A stretch of 64,000 nt of DNA from NCBI GenBank assembly GCA_035610365.1, contig CM069432.1, positions 223,098,532 through 223,162,531 of the forward strand, written 5' to 3'. Of the stretch, positions 21,701 to 33,289 are shown piece after piece (position 1 is the stretch's first letter; each line of letters starts with the position of its first letter). Source of the DNA: Aquatica leii. Its lineage: Eukaryota; Arthropoda; Insecta; Coleoptera; Lampyridae. A model generated the notes under the pieces. That model searched no databases, was not told the DNA's origin, and saw only the letters and a list, made by a program, of their open reading frames with translations. Position numbers and translations under genes: made by a program.

Positions 21701-22480
21701 TCTTCGCTTCGTTAAAAAGAAACTCGGGAACAAATTGTTCGTTAAAGCCGCAAATTGTACGAAATAGGAAATTATTTCCACCAAAAAAACTAAAAATTTA
21801 CTATGGTCCACTTTATTACTTCAACGAATACCCCCGAGTTTTTTTAAAAGTTGACGTAACACCCCTGGAGCTAGATTTTAATATTTTCAGGTATTTAATA
21901 AGTTTGTGAACTTCCTCTTCGTAAAATGAAAATTACTCATACATTTATAAACTTCGTTTACCACCACTTCAATTAAAAACTGTGATATAGATCTTTGTGA
22001 GAGAAACCAACGATACAACAAAGACGTGGAAAAAAAGATGCAAAATTAAATGAAGACGCAATACACGTAGGCTTGATGAGGTTTTTAACAAAAAACCGAT
22101 AATTCATCAAAAGATTACCAAATGTAATTAACCAAATCAGAAGATTGTTTCAATCATAGTCTTTGAAACTCAATATTAAAAATGACTGTCGGAAATAATA
22201 AATAACAATGTACTTGAAACGTGTGATAATAAAATCGACCTTAAATGAATCAAGTGCGTACGCACTAAATATGTACTTAAGAAATGACAATTAAAAATTA
22301 GGAAGAATTTGACAACGTGCAATAGCTTCAATAAATTATACGAAATTAGTTACGTGGTTTTAAAGAACACAAAATGAATAAAACAAACTCAAATACCTGG
22401 TCTTTTACGTACACAAAATTCAAACGATGATTACATTTTGTAGCTATTTATAGCAACTATGAGGTGGCTCTGCTATTATA
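18797..22480. other. AT-rich region, one weak host-exon candidate
   Basis: No transposase or RT motifs seen. The sequence around 20740-21760 is less AT-rich than its surroundings and could belong to a minus-strand host transcript (see 21057-21118). The frame at 21484-21699 is open but featureless. Confidence 0.4.
21057..21118 (-). CDS. Candidate terminal coding exon on the minus strand
   Basis: The minus strand has a pyrimidine-rich tract and an acceptor (TTTTCTCCATTTAG) followed by a frame reading CIQQEQAFGWQDPEALVPF and a stop. An AATAAA signal (plus TTTATT at 20880-20885) lies about 175 bp downstream, consistent with a 3' UTR. A possible upstream exon with donor AAG|GTATTT ends at about 21523. 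All three frames are open over this short piece, so coding potential is not proven. No protein family was recognised. Confidence 0.25.
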
Positions 22481-23739
22481 TTTTTTTTTTAGAGGTATAA
22501 AATTTTAAAATGGAATAAAACAAAGATGATTTTTTTTAAATTGACATGACATTTACTTTATTGGAAAGATAATCTTCTGGCATTATAATTTAAATATGGT
22601 TTCTGGCATATGACTCGGACGTACTCTAATCTGGAGGTCCAATTTTCGATGACTTTTTCCAGCATTTGTGCCGTATATCGGCAATAACGCGGTGAATATT
22701 GTCCTCCAAGTGGTCAATCGTTTTGGACTTATCGACGTAGACTAGCGACTTTACATATCCTTACAGAAAATAGTCAAGCGGCGTTAAATCGCACGATATT
22801 GGCGGCCAATTCACGGGTCCGTAACGTGAAACTATGCGGTTACCAAACGTTTCCTTCAATAAATCAATTGTGGTTCGAGCTGTGTGACATGTTGCGCCGT
22901 CTTGTTGAAACCACAGCTCCTGCACATCATGGTTGTTTAATTGATGAACGAAAAAGTCTGTAATCATGACTCTATAGCGGTCACCATCGTTTTTAAAGAA
23001 GTACGTACCAATAATTCCACCAACCCATAAAGCACACCAAACAGTCAGTTTTTGTGGATGTAACGGTGTCTCAACATACACTTGAGAATTATCATCATTC
23101 CAAATACGGCAGTTTTGTTTATTGACGTATCCATTCAACCAAAAGTGAGCTTCATCGCTAAACAAAATTCGTTTATGAAAATTGGGATCAATGGCAATCT
23201 TGTTTTGGGCCCATTCACAGAATCTACGCCTTGCTAGGTGAACCTGTAGCTTCAATTCTTGCACGAGTTAGATTTTGTAAGCACGCAAACCAAGATCTTT
23301 CCGTAAAATCTTCCATGAAGTGGATGGACACATATCCAATTCCTGTGGAAGATGGCGGATAGACTGATTCGGGTCTTCCTCTACGCTATGCTCTACAGCA
23401 GCAATGACTTTTTCTGTACGCACTGTACGACGTCTCTGTGGATGCGTATTATCATTTAGAGTAAACTTGGTGCGAAAACGTTCCATAGTTATTTAAATTA
23501 ATTGCTCTGATGGACAATTATGTTGACCGTAAAATAGAGGTAGTGCGTGATACGTATTTCGAACAGAACCATGATTTTCAAAATAAATTTGCACAATTTG
23601 GAAGCGTTGTTCAGGCGTCAGTCTATTCATGTTGAAATGCCAAACCAAACTAAACATAAATCACTTGACAGCTAACAAAATGGCCGTCAGTTAAAACAGT
23701 GTTGCCAACTTAAAATTCTATACCTCTAAAAAAACACCC
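22481..23739 (-). mobile_element. Mariner transposon
   Basis: The termini are inverted: TTTTTTTAGAGGTATAAAA at 22483 and, in reverse complement, TTTTTTTAGAGGTATAGAA at about 23735. The inner bases also agree (TTTTAA). A nearly full-length transposase remnant lies between them. Element length is about 1.26 kb, normal for mariner. Confidence 0.85.
22583..23630 (-). pseudogene. Mariner transposase with three in-frame stops
   Basis: Reading from the ATG at 23630 (MNRLTPEQRFQIVQIYFEN) to the natural stop at 22583 (MPETIFKL), the frame is kept throughout but is closed by stops after CPSEQLI, after LRAYKI and after LDYFL. Motifs are otherwise complete: an N-terminal helix-turn-helix region, ILFSDEAHFWLNGYVNKQN (first Asp), WFQQDGATCHTA (second Asp) and CDLTPLDYFL (third acidic residue). 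About 349 codons, a normal mariner length. The enzyme would excise the element and reinsert it at TA sites. Point mutations without indels suggest moderate age. Confidence 0.9.
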
Positions 23740-24074
23740 ATTAGTATATCCACAATGTTCATGTAAGTATCTATTAAATACAGCCTTAGCTCATTATCAA
23801 AAAATCAGTTTTTAGGGATTATCTTAAAAGTCAATATATTAACATACTGAATTTAAAAAAATAATATTTTGAAATATGCAAAAAGCTATCTTTACCTTAT
23901 CTCCTCTTAAACATCTTTAAAAAACTTCTATTCTTCAGTAAAACATTTTTTTGGTAATGTACCATATGTATTTATTAACTTTTGTTGGTTTTTCAAAATT
24001 ACTTAGATTACCTGTTTTGTGTTAAGTTATATTTCTTTTACGTTCAACGTCATCATACTAAACAAAAAATAAGA

Positions 24075-24169
24075 AGCAATATTAGAATCTTCTTTCAAGG
24101 AGGGGCATAAAAAAACTGCTCAGTTTTTCTTTGAGGCGACGTTTCGTGCACTAAATGTGCACTTCATCA
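24075..24169 (-). repeat. Left inverted arm carrying a hammerhead-like motif
   Basis: 95 bp, inverted copy of 24606-24700 with about one mismatch. Both contain GAGGCGACGTTTCGTGCAC or its complement. Confidence 0.85.
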
Positions 24170-24172
24170 ACG
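24135..24172 (-). ncRNA. Degenerate hammerhead ribozyme motif
   Basis: On the minus strand: UUGAUGA, stem II GUGCAC/GUGCAC with loop AUUUA, GAAAC and GUC. It is the same as the right-arm motif, but the first core base (C3) is U, so self-cleavage is unlikely. Confidence 0.5.
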
Positions 24173-24594
24173 TATACAAAAATAATATTAATTTTAATAC
24201 GGACACTAACAATTTAAGTAATATTTATAATAATTTAATTTCTAAAATTACGAAAAATTATTAAGTGTTTTTCGCGGTTATTTTCAATTTTTAGTATTAT
24301 TTGTTTACAGGTTACCTTGAAATAATGTTTGATTATACATATCATAGTGTTTGTTCCCCATGTTAAATTGTATTGTCATTTATTATTTATTATTTATACT
24401 TATTTATTGTTTTTAATCATTTACTTTTACTAATCACATTTTGTCAATTAAGTTTAGGACGTGTTTCATGTTTGTCGAAAAACTTCGGAGTAACTTGCTC
24501 TAATGTTACGTTTATTGTTTTTTCTGGTTATATCTGTAATTTAGTTACTACTAACTTATTAAATTAGATAGTTGTTTGTACTTACGCTAATAAA

Positions 24595-24650
24595 TTGCAG
24601 TGGCCTGATGAAGTGCACATTTAGTGCACGAAACGTCGCCTCAAAGAAAA
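24595..24650 (+). ncRNA. Hammerhead ribozyme motif, intact core
   Basis: The plus strand has the full core CUGAUGA (24605-24611), stem II GUGCAC (24613-24618) pairing with GUGCAC (24624-24629) around loop AUUUA, then GAAA (24630-24633), a two-base-pair stem III formed by A-C and G-U, and C at 24637 as the cleavage base. GCC after the cut can pair with GGC before the core (stem I). The very short stem III is characteristic of hammerheads reported in Penelope-like elements and related retrozymes. The core is visible; activity is inferred. Confidence 0.65.
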
Positions 24651-24700
24651 ACTGAGCAGTTTTTTTATGTCCCTCCTTGAAAGAAGATTCTAATATTGCT
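24606..24700 (+). repeat. Right inverted arm carrying a hammerhead motif
   Basis: 95 bp, inverted to 24075-24169, with 436 bp of AT-rich spacer between them that shows no gene. The arrangement looks like two opposed Penelope-type terminal repeats. Confidence 0.8.
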
Positions 24701-25119
24701 ACTTAAAGTTTAAATAAGGAGGATAAAGAAACCGTACCATTAAAAAATAAGAACTTGGTATCATTATTAAAAAATCATCGCAGTTGCCATTAAAAACACT
24801 TTAAAAATAGCATTGTATTTAAATCCATATTTTTTGTATACAATCAGAATGTTTAAAGATAAATTTGAATTGTCTGAAAACTACACAACTATACACATAC
24901 CAAGGAAGTTTTAATTTAAGGTTTGAGACTAAAAAACAAAAATTCCATTGTTAATTTGATGTTTTTCAGTGGTAAACTAAAGTTTCATAATCATTTCAAT
25001 CATTCTAAATAAACAATAAAAATGTTTTTATCCCAAGTGTAAAACGGGGGATTATGGCAATATAAAATTTAAAGGTTCACATTCTAATAATTAACACCGT
25101 TATCTTAGACTTTGCATAT

Positions 25120-26140
25120 AGAGGTCATCTTCTTCTAAATTTCTGTTCCTATGAATTGCTTCGGCGTTTTGCTAGATGAACGAATGTTTTTGCATTATCG
25201 TTGCATCAATAGGATAGATACCACAGGTTCTAAAACTTGAAACCCCGTTTTGCACTGTAAATGCTTTGTATCATGCAATGATTAGAAGTATCGGAAACAC
25301 CAGCTTACTTAATTTGCGATCAGTTATTACATGCTTGTGACTAGAAGGTTTTTAGAGGCTATAGCCAGTGTGTCGTATTGCTTGGTAGACACAACATGAC
25401 GACATCCTTGCTTGCAGCCAAATATAATAAAGCGGACGATCTTCAAATTCTTGTTTTTTTTCTTGCTTTTAAAATGCAAGCAAGGGGAGGTAAACAGCCT
25501 TCTGTATTTACACGGATTATTACTGATATCGTCTCCCCTTTCTTAGCACTTGTAACGCAGTTTACGGTTTTGCTACTTTTAGTGGAAATAACTTATCTTG
25601 GATTATTGTTTAATTGCAACTCTGACTCATCAATATTAACTATTTTTCTTAGAGAGTTTATTAAATTATTATCAGTTAATACTTACTGCAAAAGATCGAA
25701 GTATCGTCCGTATTCGTCTTTAGACATACCTAACGCTCGCGTTATAAACGTTTCATGTGCATTGCGAATTGACAGTAGAAGATGTCTCTGCATAAACGAC
25801 ATAAACTAGTTACGACTAGCTTGTTTTTATCAACATTAAAAGTATTTGGAATATTATTTCAAACGCAATTTTCTTCACATTAACTAATGTAAGAGCAAAC
25901 CTGTGCTTTTCCATAGTCTGAATGTACTTTACCAAATGCTTCATGATCTGTCGTCAGACTACTTTTGCTGTCTAATTTTTTTTTGGTTAGATTTTCAGAA
26001 TATTTTCTTCGCATCAAAGTATAAGTAGAAACCTCGTACAAACGGTTAATTTGTCGAACTGATCCTTTACCATTTTGAAGATCTTCAATAGCATTGCGAA
26101 GATTTTATGCAGACCACAAAGTTCTTTTGTTTTTTCAAAC
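25120..26140 (-). pseudogene. pogo-like DDE transposase remnant
   Basis: The minus strand encodes an N-terminal psq-type helix-turn-helix (LRNAIEDLQNGKGSVRQINR, near 26090) and a DDE_1 domain. The catalytic start is IVNIDESELQLNN (near 25640), then AKKGETISVIIRVN, the block LCLPSNTTHWL (near 25390) and a C-terminal piece like GFRTCGIYPID (near 25210). The frame is broken at several points and parts are missing. A plus-strand 143-residue frame over 25378-25809 is its antisense shadow. Pogo-like enzymes move elements into TA sites; termini were not found. Confidence 0.75.
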
Positions 26141-26175
26141 ATAAGTTGGAAGTATCTGAAACAAATCAATAAATG

Positions 26176-26420
26176 TAATACGCCTCTGCTCGGGGTATTA
26201 TGCCGCAGTCAAAAATTGTAGCGCAGATTACCCTATAATTAAATCTTATGGAAACAAAATCAAAACACAAAAAAATTTATATATTAGCTTTGTAAATTAT
26301 TTAAACGTGGTTACTTCCACACATTTGCATGATAAAATGATTACTGTTGCCAAATGTTTGCTGAGAAAGAAAATATCAAACTGCGGCGTATTACTCAGCG
26401 CGGTATAATCTCTCAGTTTT
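26176..26420. repeat. Short inverted CTGCGGC repeat
   Basis: A GGGGTATTATGCCGCAG block near 26192-26208 is inverted relative to CTGCGGCGTATTACTC near 26389-26404. They may be subterminal repeats of the pogo-like or another element. Confidence 0.3.
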
Positions 26421-26617
26421 TTTGTATTTACTGACGGTTTCTTGTAGAATTTTATTTATTGTTTGTTTCTAAGGAACAGAAAAGTAACATATTTTATTTA
26501 TTACAAACAGTTTCATCAAGAATAAAAAGTCTCATTTTTAAAAGAATTTGGGATCATATGTGTATCAAGAATTAATGTCAACTTGAAACAAAGAAGTGAC
26601 ACTAACATTCGAATTTA

Positions 26618-27948
26618 AAACGAAATACTTTGTATGTTATTGTATTTCTAAAATTTCCATAATTTTTTGAATTTAAATGTGCCATGTGCCATGTTCCGAT
26701 CTTTTTCTAATTAACCCGTTTAATGCTAGAAAAAGCAAAATCCCGTCACAAATACTAAATTACGTGATTTATGAGCAAGTAAAGTTTATTAAATGGTTTT
26801 TGGGGTAAAACTTTTTGAAATAGAACCATATTCGCAATGTGGTACCATTTATTACTACTATTAATAAGTATTTTTTTTCTTTTTTCATACCCATTCTTCA
26901 TGGCTTGTAACAGCGGTTGCATAGATAATGTTTCTTAAATGGCTTCAAACAAAGAAATCAAGGGGTATCAAATCAGGTGATTTTGGAGGTCAGCTTACAG
27001 GCCTATCCGTTAAAATTCTGTTTTCTCTAAATGTTTGTTGAAGATAATCAATTACTATCCATGAATTATGGGGAGGAACTCCGTCTTATTAGAAGTATAT
27101 TCCCTGTCGTAAATTAAAAAGTAATTCTCTAAACTGTCTTCAATTTCATTTTGCAAAAAACCCAAGTGTCTGGCTTTAGTACAAGGGTTCTTCAAATATT
27201 ATTGGACCAGTGATTCTACAACCGAGTATTCCAAGCCAAACATTGCAAAACCCAATTTCAATGTTCCATCTTACGTTCGTAATCATTTTCGTACAAGTGC
27301 TGATGCAATTGGTATTTAATAAATTTATAACGGCGTTGGCTTAAAACTCGGCTTACTGTTTGGTGACTGATTTCCAATTTAAACCCAATTTGCCTTAAAA
27401 AGACTGTCTTATCAACTAACAACAAATACTGTTGCTTCGTAGATAACTAAATTTTCTTCGGGATCATTCGGGCTCTCTTCGGAATTGACGATTAAAATAA
27501 TCTCTTCCTGGAAATTGTATTCTAGCCGCAGCGGCATATTTTCTACATTTTATATAAATAATTAACACTTTTTTGTCTCTCCTATAACTTTGCGGCATTT
27601 TGAACAAAATAAACAAGAAATGAAAGCACCTATTTTGACAAGCTAAAGAAATAATTTCATTGTTTTTAAAGCTACCTTAGACAGACTAACATTTAATCAG
27701 ATCAAAATCAGGTAGGTAATTTTTTAAGTTGTAATTTCGATTATGTTTATCAAACATATTAATAATGGGTTTAAATAGATTACTTATTAATAGTACTTAA
27801 TAAATGGTACCCCAAAAACTATTTTGATGAACTTTATTTGCCCATAAATCACGTAATTTAGTATTTTTGGCGACATTTTGTTTTTTCTAGCATTAAACGG
27901 GATTATGCAGATTTTAGAAATACAATAACATACAAGGTATTTCATTAA
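26618..27948 (-). mobile_element. Mariner-like transposon with long inverted arms
   Basis: The left arm 26618-26870 and right arm 27781-27948 are inverted copies. They share TTGTATGTTATTGTATTTCTAAAAT, CCGTTTAATGCTAGAAAAA and ATACTAAATTACGTGATTTATG; the left arm has about 60 bp extra. Transposase remnants are on the minus strand between them. Confidence 0.8.
26890..27598 (-). pseudogene. Mariner-like transposase remnant
   Basis: The start ATG at 27598 gives MPQSYRRDKKVLIIYIKC then AAAARIQFPG, a helix-turn-helix of the insect DUF4817-like kind. Near the 3' end the minus strand encodes PPKSPDLIPLDFFV (27000-26960), the third-acid block of the DDE domain, followed by HLRNIIYATAVTSHEEW. Several stops interrupt it, including one in place of Trp after VS. 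Same general type as the element at 6052-7457 but a different sequence family. Confidence 0.7.
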
Positions 27949-29564
27949 AAACCTAATATTAATGTCACTTACTGCAAAATCGGAAGTGGAAAAAAATTAC
28001 TTGAATGTCAAATAGTGTCGCTTATTATGTATATAGGATATCCCAAATTTCAATCAATTACCTTCAAAACTAAAGGAGAAACGGGGGATGTACCATGATC
28101 TTGTTAAATACGTATCATTAATTGGATTGGATCTCATTTAAAATAATTTAAATAATTTTTATTTATATTAAATTTATTATATTGATTTTATTTTGTGATG
28201 CTCATCGCTGGTACAGAAACACAATTTTTTCAATTTTGCATTCAATTTAAGTAATATGAGATAAGAGATACATATATTATTTGTTTTTATATTATAATAA
28301 TAACGATACAGTGTATTTTTCATTGCTAAATTATGAATAATATTAATTTATATATTCACCTTATTTGTAAATCAGTAATTTCTAAAATTCATTGTGTGCT
28401 AAAAACTTTCGTGGATTTGATAGACGACTATAAATCAATCTCTTGCTAAATAAGTAGTCTATTTTAACTTCGTTAATCTTAATAAGTTTTTATATTCAAC
28501 TAATAACTATTATCAAGTCATGTTTTTTTTGTTTAACAAGTTGAATAGTTCTGGTTTCCTCAATTAAAAGGTATGCTTAAGATTATGTTAATAATATATT
28601 TACTCATAACTTATAAATCACCAACTACTTAGAATTACTTTTAACGTAGACTTATTTACAGGTTTCTTAAAATAAAATTCTCAAAATTTTAACAGAAGTA
28701 TTTCCGAAACACAATAATTTAAATGCAACAATATTAAAAGAACGATGCGTATTCAATTTTAGTTCATTGCTCAGTAATGTTTAGAATTAGTTCAAGGTCA
28801 CCAGTATCTGTTTATTACGTACATACATGTAAAAATAATATTACTAATTACATATTTATCCTACTTGACATATATGGATACACGTTTCATACTCAAATGG
28901 TTAGGAAATGTGTTTTAATACTGTAAAACTCGTAGAATAATAGTTTTCCTTGTGCGGTTTCATTAAATTAATGCAGGTCTAATTAGTTATTGTAAAAGAA
29001 TTTCAGTAACGTGGTAGTACGGAAGTGAATCAGTTTATGACGAACATTTATATCTAGTAAGAATGCAACATTTATATTGTGTATAATAAGGTAATTAAAT
29101 AGATCGTTTTGTAAACACAAAAATGTTGTTATTTGTTTAAATAAATGCTGTTAATAAACGTTTAGTGTGAAATTTGTTATTGTGAACATTTTCTGGATCT
29201 GAGCATAGCACCCATTATTTTTCACTTAAAAAAACCGTACAAATATTATATCTTAAATATGACCACGCAATTTTTACATTAGTGCATTTACGTTTTTACA
29301 TTATAATGTTATTCTATACTTCTTCTAAGTAGTTAGTAACAGATAATCGCAATGAAGAAAAATATAGAGTAAATATTGAAGTACATATGAAAACCTAGTA
29401 CTTTATTCCCTCACCAAGAAATAGTACCTTTTAAGCTTAAGGAACATTTAATAAAAATCCATAGTGACAAAATTAATAAAAATTTAACGTTTTTTTAAAA
29501 AATCAAAGAAAAATATTTGAAAACACTGACATTGCAAGAACTCATAGGGATAATATCTAAATGA
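27949..29564. other. AT-rich sequence, no gene seen
   Basis: Very AT-rich with only short chance frames. No repeat structure recognised. Confidence 0.45.
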
Positions 29565-30640
29565 ATGAATAATGGAATCCCGAAAGGCGCACACTATTGG
29601 TGAACAAATTCTACCAGCTGTAAGTGATGTAATACGCACCGTGTTGCACAAACCAGCTTTCGATATTATAAAATGAATTCCACTGAGTAATAATAATAAT
29701 ACTATACGAAAAAGGATCGATGTGTGTAGAAAGCTCCGTATGTGACTACTTAAAAATATCTGAATTCCCTTGACGAGTCAACATTACCAGAAAACGCGGC
29801 TTTACTTTTAGGTTATGTGAGATTTGTTTGTTTGTATCATTTGGTCACAAAAAAACCTTAGTGAACGTTTGCATGAGTCACTACAGTATGTCGTTAGAAA
29901 TCAAAAAGAAAGTATTAAATAAGAGATTATTTCTTATTCTTTTACTGCTTAACACAGAAGTACGTTGGTTATCGGAAATCTAAAAGTGCATGTTTCGATA
30001 TTTGCTCTTTGATTTAGTGTCGGATTTCCTAGAGAGTAAAAACAATTTTAATTATTTCAAAAAATGACATCGCTTAATGACTGATTTAAAACTACAAGGT
30101 GACTCATCAAACTTAATCAAATCTAAAACTGTTATATCTGCGTTTGCTGCAAAACTTTTACTGTTCAAATAAAACTTGGAAAGAGGAGAATGTTCTCAGT
30201 TTCTAAATCTTTCAAAATTTCAAATTAGAGATAAAGATTTGTTTGCTTATTGCCAACACTTAACGGTGCATTATTCGAACCTTAACCGAAGATTTGAAAA
30301 CATTCTTTAGTTGGATATTCCCAACTGGGTGTTGAACCTTTTTGCAAGTCAAACTCAGAGCACAAATACAGATGAATACATAACTAATACAGGAGAAAAT
30401 TGAATTATCCTCAAATGAGGAGTTGAAACCAACGTTTAAACAAAGATACGACAACTTCTGGTTACAAAAACAGATCCCAATTTTATATTCACATTATGGG
30501 TTATTGTACAGAAGTTGTTGCTACTCACAAACATTGAACCGAACATAAATACACTCATAACTTCCCATCAGGTTCATCCAAATCATTAAAAATGTTTGTT
30601 CGTATTTTAAGACAAAAGTTATAATTTCAATAAATACTTC
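29565..30640 (+). pseudogene. hAT transposase remnant of the ZBED5/SCAND3 type
   Basis: Plus-strand frames contain SRKAHTIGEQILPAVSDVIR (29580), PLSNNNNTIRKRID, FPLDESTLPENAALLLGYVR (29765-29830) and, further on, LKLQGDSSNLIKSK with AFAAKLLLF (30085-30170). This is the order seen in the hAT-derived family that includes ZBED5 and SCAND3-like proteins. Frameshifts separate the blocks. The hATC end is not evident, and the 5' terminus of the element is missing. Confidence 0.7.
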
Positions 30641-30767
30641 TTCAACAAAATGCTTTATTTATATTTTATTTTTACGTCACAATTTACCAAATTAACTTTG
30701 TAATATTTCTAATATGCGTTTATCTAGGTTCTTCACTTAAGGGTCCGTAGGCAAGTTTTGTCTATAA

Positions 30768-30805
30768 AAAGGGATCCGTGAGCCAAAATAGTTTATGAAC
30801 CACTG
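30768..30805 (+). repeat. 3' terminal repeat of the hAT remnant
   Basis: The reverse complement starts CAGTGGTTCATAAACT, a typical hAT terminus (CAGTGGTTC). No matching CAGTGGTTC lies upstream, so the element has lost its 5' end. Confidence 0.55.
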
Positions 30806-31289
30806 CTTTAGAAGAAATGCAAAATGCGATTACAGAAGCTATTTACAGTATTATGTATGTTATTAACAATATTAAAAAAAGAATGAACCTGTGTTTCAAT
30901 TTAGATGAACATTTTGAACAGATGTAAAATTGTATAATTTTTTACATTTCTTAATTAGTTCATGTTTATAAGTATTTGAAATTGTAAGTTAAGTGGCAAA
31001 ATAAATGGTAATACATACTTAATACCAATTTTCTAAAATTATCTAATGAGCGCCAAATAAAACCATAAAAAATTATGTTAATTATGGTAATTGTGCCTTT
31101 TTTTGCTACTATGTGTGCGTTTGAGCTACTCTTTAATAAAATCATAATTTTTACCGTCATTTTTTGGCATGAAACTGAACAGCTTGCTTAGTTTCTCGTT
31201 TAAAATAACATCAAACCATGCACATTTTTTATATAGTTTTTTTACGATATTATGTATGATATTTTTGACACAAGTTTTTTATTGGGTTC

Positions 31290-31990
31290 TATTCATCCTA
31301 TCAATTTTATTAGATGGTTATGGCAAAAAGCATGACTCCCCTAGAAACTTTTCTTTGCCAAACAGTTTTTGTCACTAAGTTGAATTTTGTCCTGAGGTAC
31401 TTCAATGTTTGCAACATTTCAGAGACGACATTGAAGGGACCGACTGTTTTAAAAGACATGCAACGCCGTACCATAGCAGGCGTTGAATGTTTAATTGTTG
31501 CAATTACACACTTTGGGAAAAATTCTTCTTTAGGAAGCCTTCTGTCAGACGCATTTTTAGAATTATTGATAGTGAACATCGATTTATCACTAAATAACAC
31601 TGTTTTTTGAAATCCAATTCTTATGTTTTTTAGCCCAAAGCAAACTATGCTGTCTTTGTTTTTCGGAAACTAGTAGCTTCCGCTGTGCTCTACATCTTCT
31701 TAGTACATACGCTTACATTTTTTGTTAAATGGGTAAAATTCAATTACTGTCTGCCAGACTTCTTCTTATTAGGTTTTTTACTCGTATACTACGCCGGTTG
31801 TCGTTAATTTGTCCAACTTTAACGTGCTTTTTAATAACTCTAGCAACTGAAGATTAATTACAGTTTACTTCTGCGACCAAAAGCGCTTTCTTTACGCAGA
31901 AAAACAATTTACGTTTGTTTTTCGTTTGAACTTTTTTTTTGTTTTTTTGAGTAAATTTATATCAGAAAGAAATAATTGCAAAACTCAGAT
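31290..31990 (-). pseudogene. Tc1-like transposase remnant
   Basis: The minus-strand frame 31310-31600 begins VLFSDKSMFTINNSK, the first-Asp block of Tc1 enzymes (usually FSDESxF), then RRLPKEEFFP and the IKHSTPAMVRRCMSF block (usually KHGGGSVMVWGCFS). Upstream fragments include VARVIKKHVKVGQIND (near 31820) and LLWAKKHKNW (near 31640). The later acidic residues are lost. Highly decayed; a plus-strand 98-residue frame here is its antisense. Confidence 0.65.
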
Positions 31991-32429
31991 GCAATTGGAG
32001 AAATAGACATAGACATTTTGGAAAACAGAAAAGAAGACGTCAGGACGAACAGAAAAACGTTTTAAAGCTACTAAAACTAAAACCAAAAAAAAAGCATTTC
32101 TGTGCAAAAATATTTACAAAAAGGATATAGAGATTGTACGTTATGCAAATTTTGAGCGGACATAGTTCACTTTAGAAATACAATAACGCTGTTTAATTCA
32201 GATAATATTCATTTTTATTTAGACTTTAGGGAAAGTACAAAATGTTTTGTCTATAAAAGTTGAAAAAGTTTAAAACGAGCACCAAATTTGTACCATTAGG
32301 CTTCGCTACTTGGCCCTCTGACGTTTGGTACAAGGAACTCTACTGTTGAGTAGCTTTTTTTAAGAGCTATTCTTCTGCAGAGATTTGCGGTATAAAACTT
32401 CTCTAAATGATCTATTATTTCAATATCAA

Positions 32430-33149
32430 AATTTTATCAATAATATTGTCTGTAATTCGTTTATATACAATAAATGATGTAACATTCGTTTAATTGACGC
32501 AATAGAATGTATTCGGAGTTGGGAAGTTTTAAATAAAATAGGCGGACCAAGAAATAATATCTACTGTTTTAAAGGTCTCTTACAGTCAATTCAAGGTACA
32601 CTTTTCTTATGGCACGATTTAGAGCTTGAAAATTGTTTTTCTTTAATAACATCAAGATTACAGCAAGATCCACTAGAAAACGTATTTTCTGTAATTCGGC
32701 AAAAAAATGGTTATAATATAAATCTAACAGCAAAATGTTTCAGACAAACTTTACAATCAAATATGTTTTTTAATATCTAAATTCCCGTTGATTCTGGAAA
32801 TTGCGAAATAGACGACGAAATTTACTTTTTAAGAGAAAATGAAACTATTAATTATGTTCAATTGTCAACGGAAGACACCGTACATTCTCATACCAAAGCT
32901 GATGCTACCGTAAATACAAGTTCAGACATTGAAATCTCTTTACAACTCTTACCGGATAGTCTTACTTCCATTGATTATTCCGTAATCAATGCTATTTTAT
33001 CAGAACAGTGTTGTATAACATATGTAGTTAGACATTTGTTGTATAAAGGGAATAAAACCTTTAATTGCTCAAATTCTACCGAAATCAACCGAAACTTACT
33101 CATGCTCGAAAAGATCAGCGAGGTTGCACATCTATACAATCTTCTATAA
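32430..33149 (+). pseudogene. P-element/THAP9-like transposase C-terminal remnant
   Basis: The plus strand encodes FLWHDLELENCFSLI, LTSRLQQDPLENVFSVIRQ and KNGYNINLTAKCFRQTL (32620-32760), which match the C-terminal region of P-element-like transposases (pattern RxxQDxLENxFSxIRQxGGxNxNPT). After a stop, frame 32862-33149 continues with a Cys-rich piece, LSEQCCITYVVRHLLY, ending at 33149. Neither the N-terminal THAP domain nor the GTP-binding part is present. The piece is likely a 5'-truncated fossil, and no inverted termini were found. Confidence 0.65.
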
Positions 33150-33289
33150 TCAATGATACTAGGTATAACTGCATATTAATGTGTGTATCTTCCTTTTGGT
33201 TTTTTCCTTTCAGAACAAATTCATAAAATTTTAATTTAGAGTTACTTCTCCACTCGGTTCCATATTATGAAATAAGAAGTTTATTGACA

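Noticed and set aside
25378-25809. 143-residue open frame on the plus strand
   Set aside because: It is antisense to a pogo-like DDE transposase remnant whose motifs are clear on the minus strand.
30260-30454. 64-residue minus-strand frame
   Set aside because: Opposite strand of the ZBED5-type hAT remnant.
31314-31610. 98-residue plus-strand frame
   Set aside because: Antisense of the Tc1-like remnant, which has the FSDKSMF block on the minus strand.
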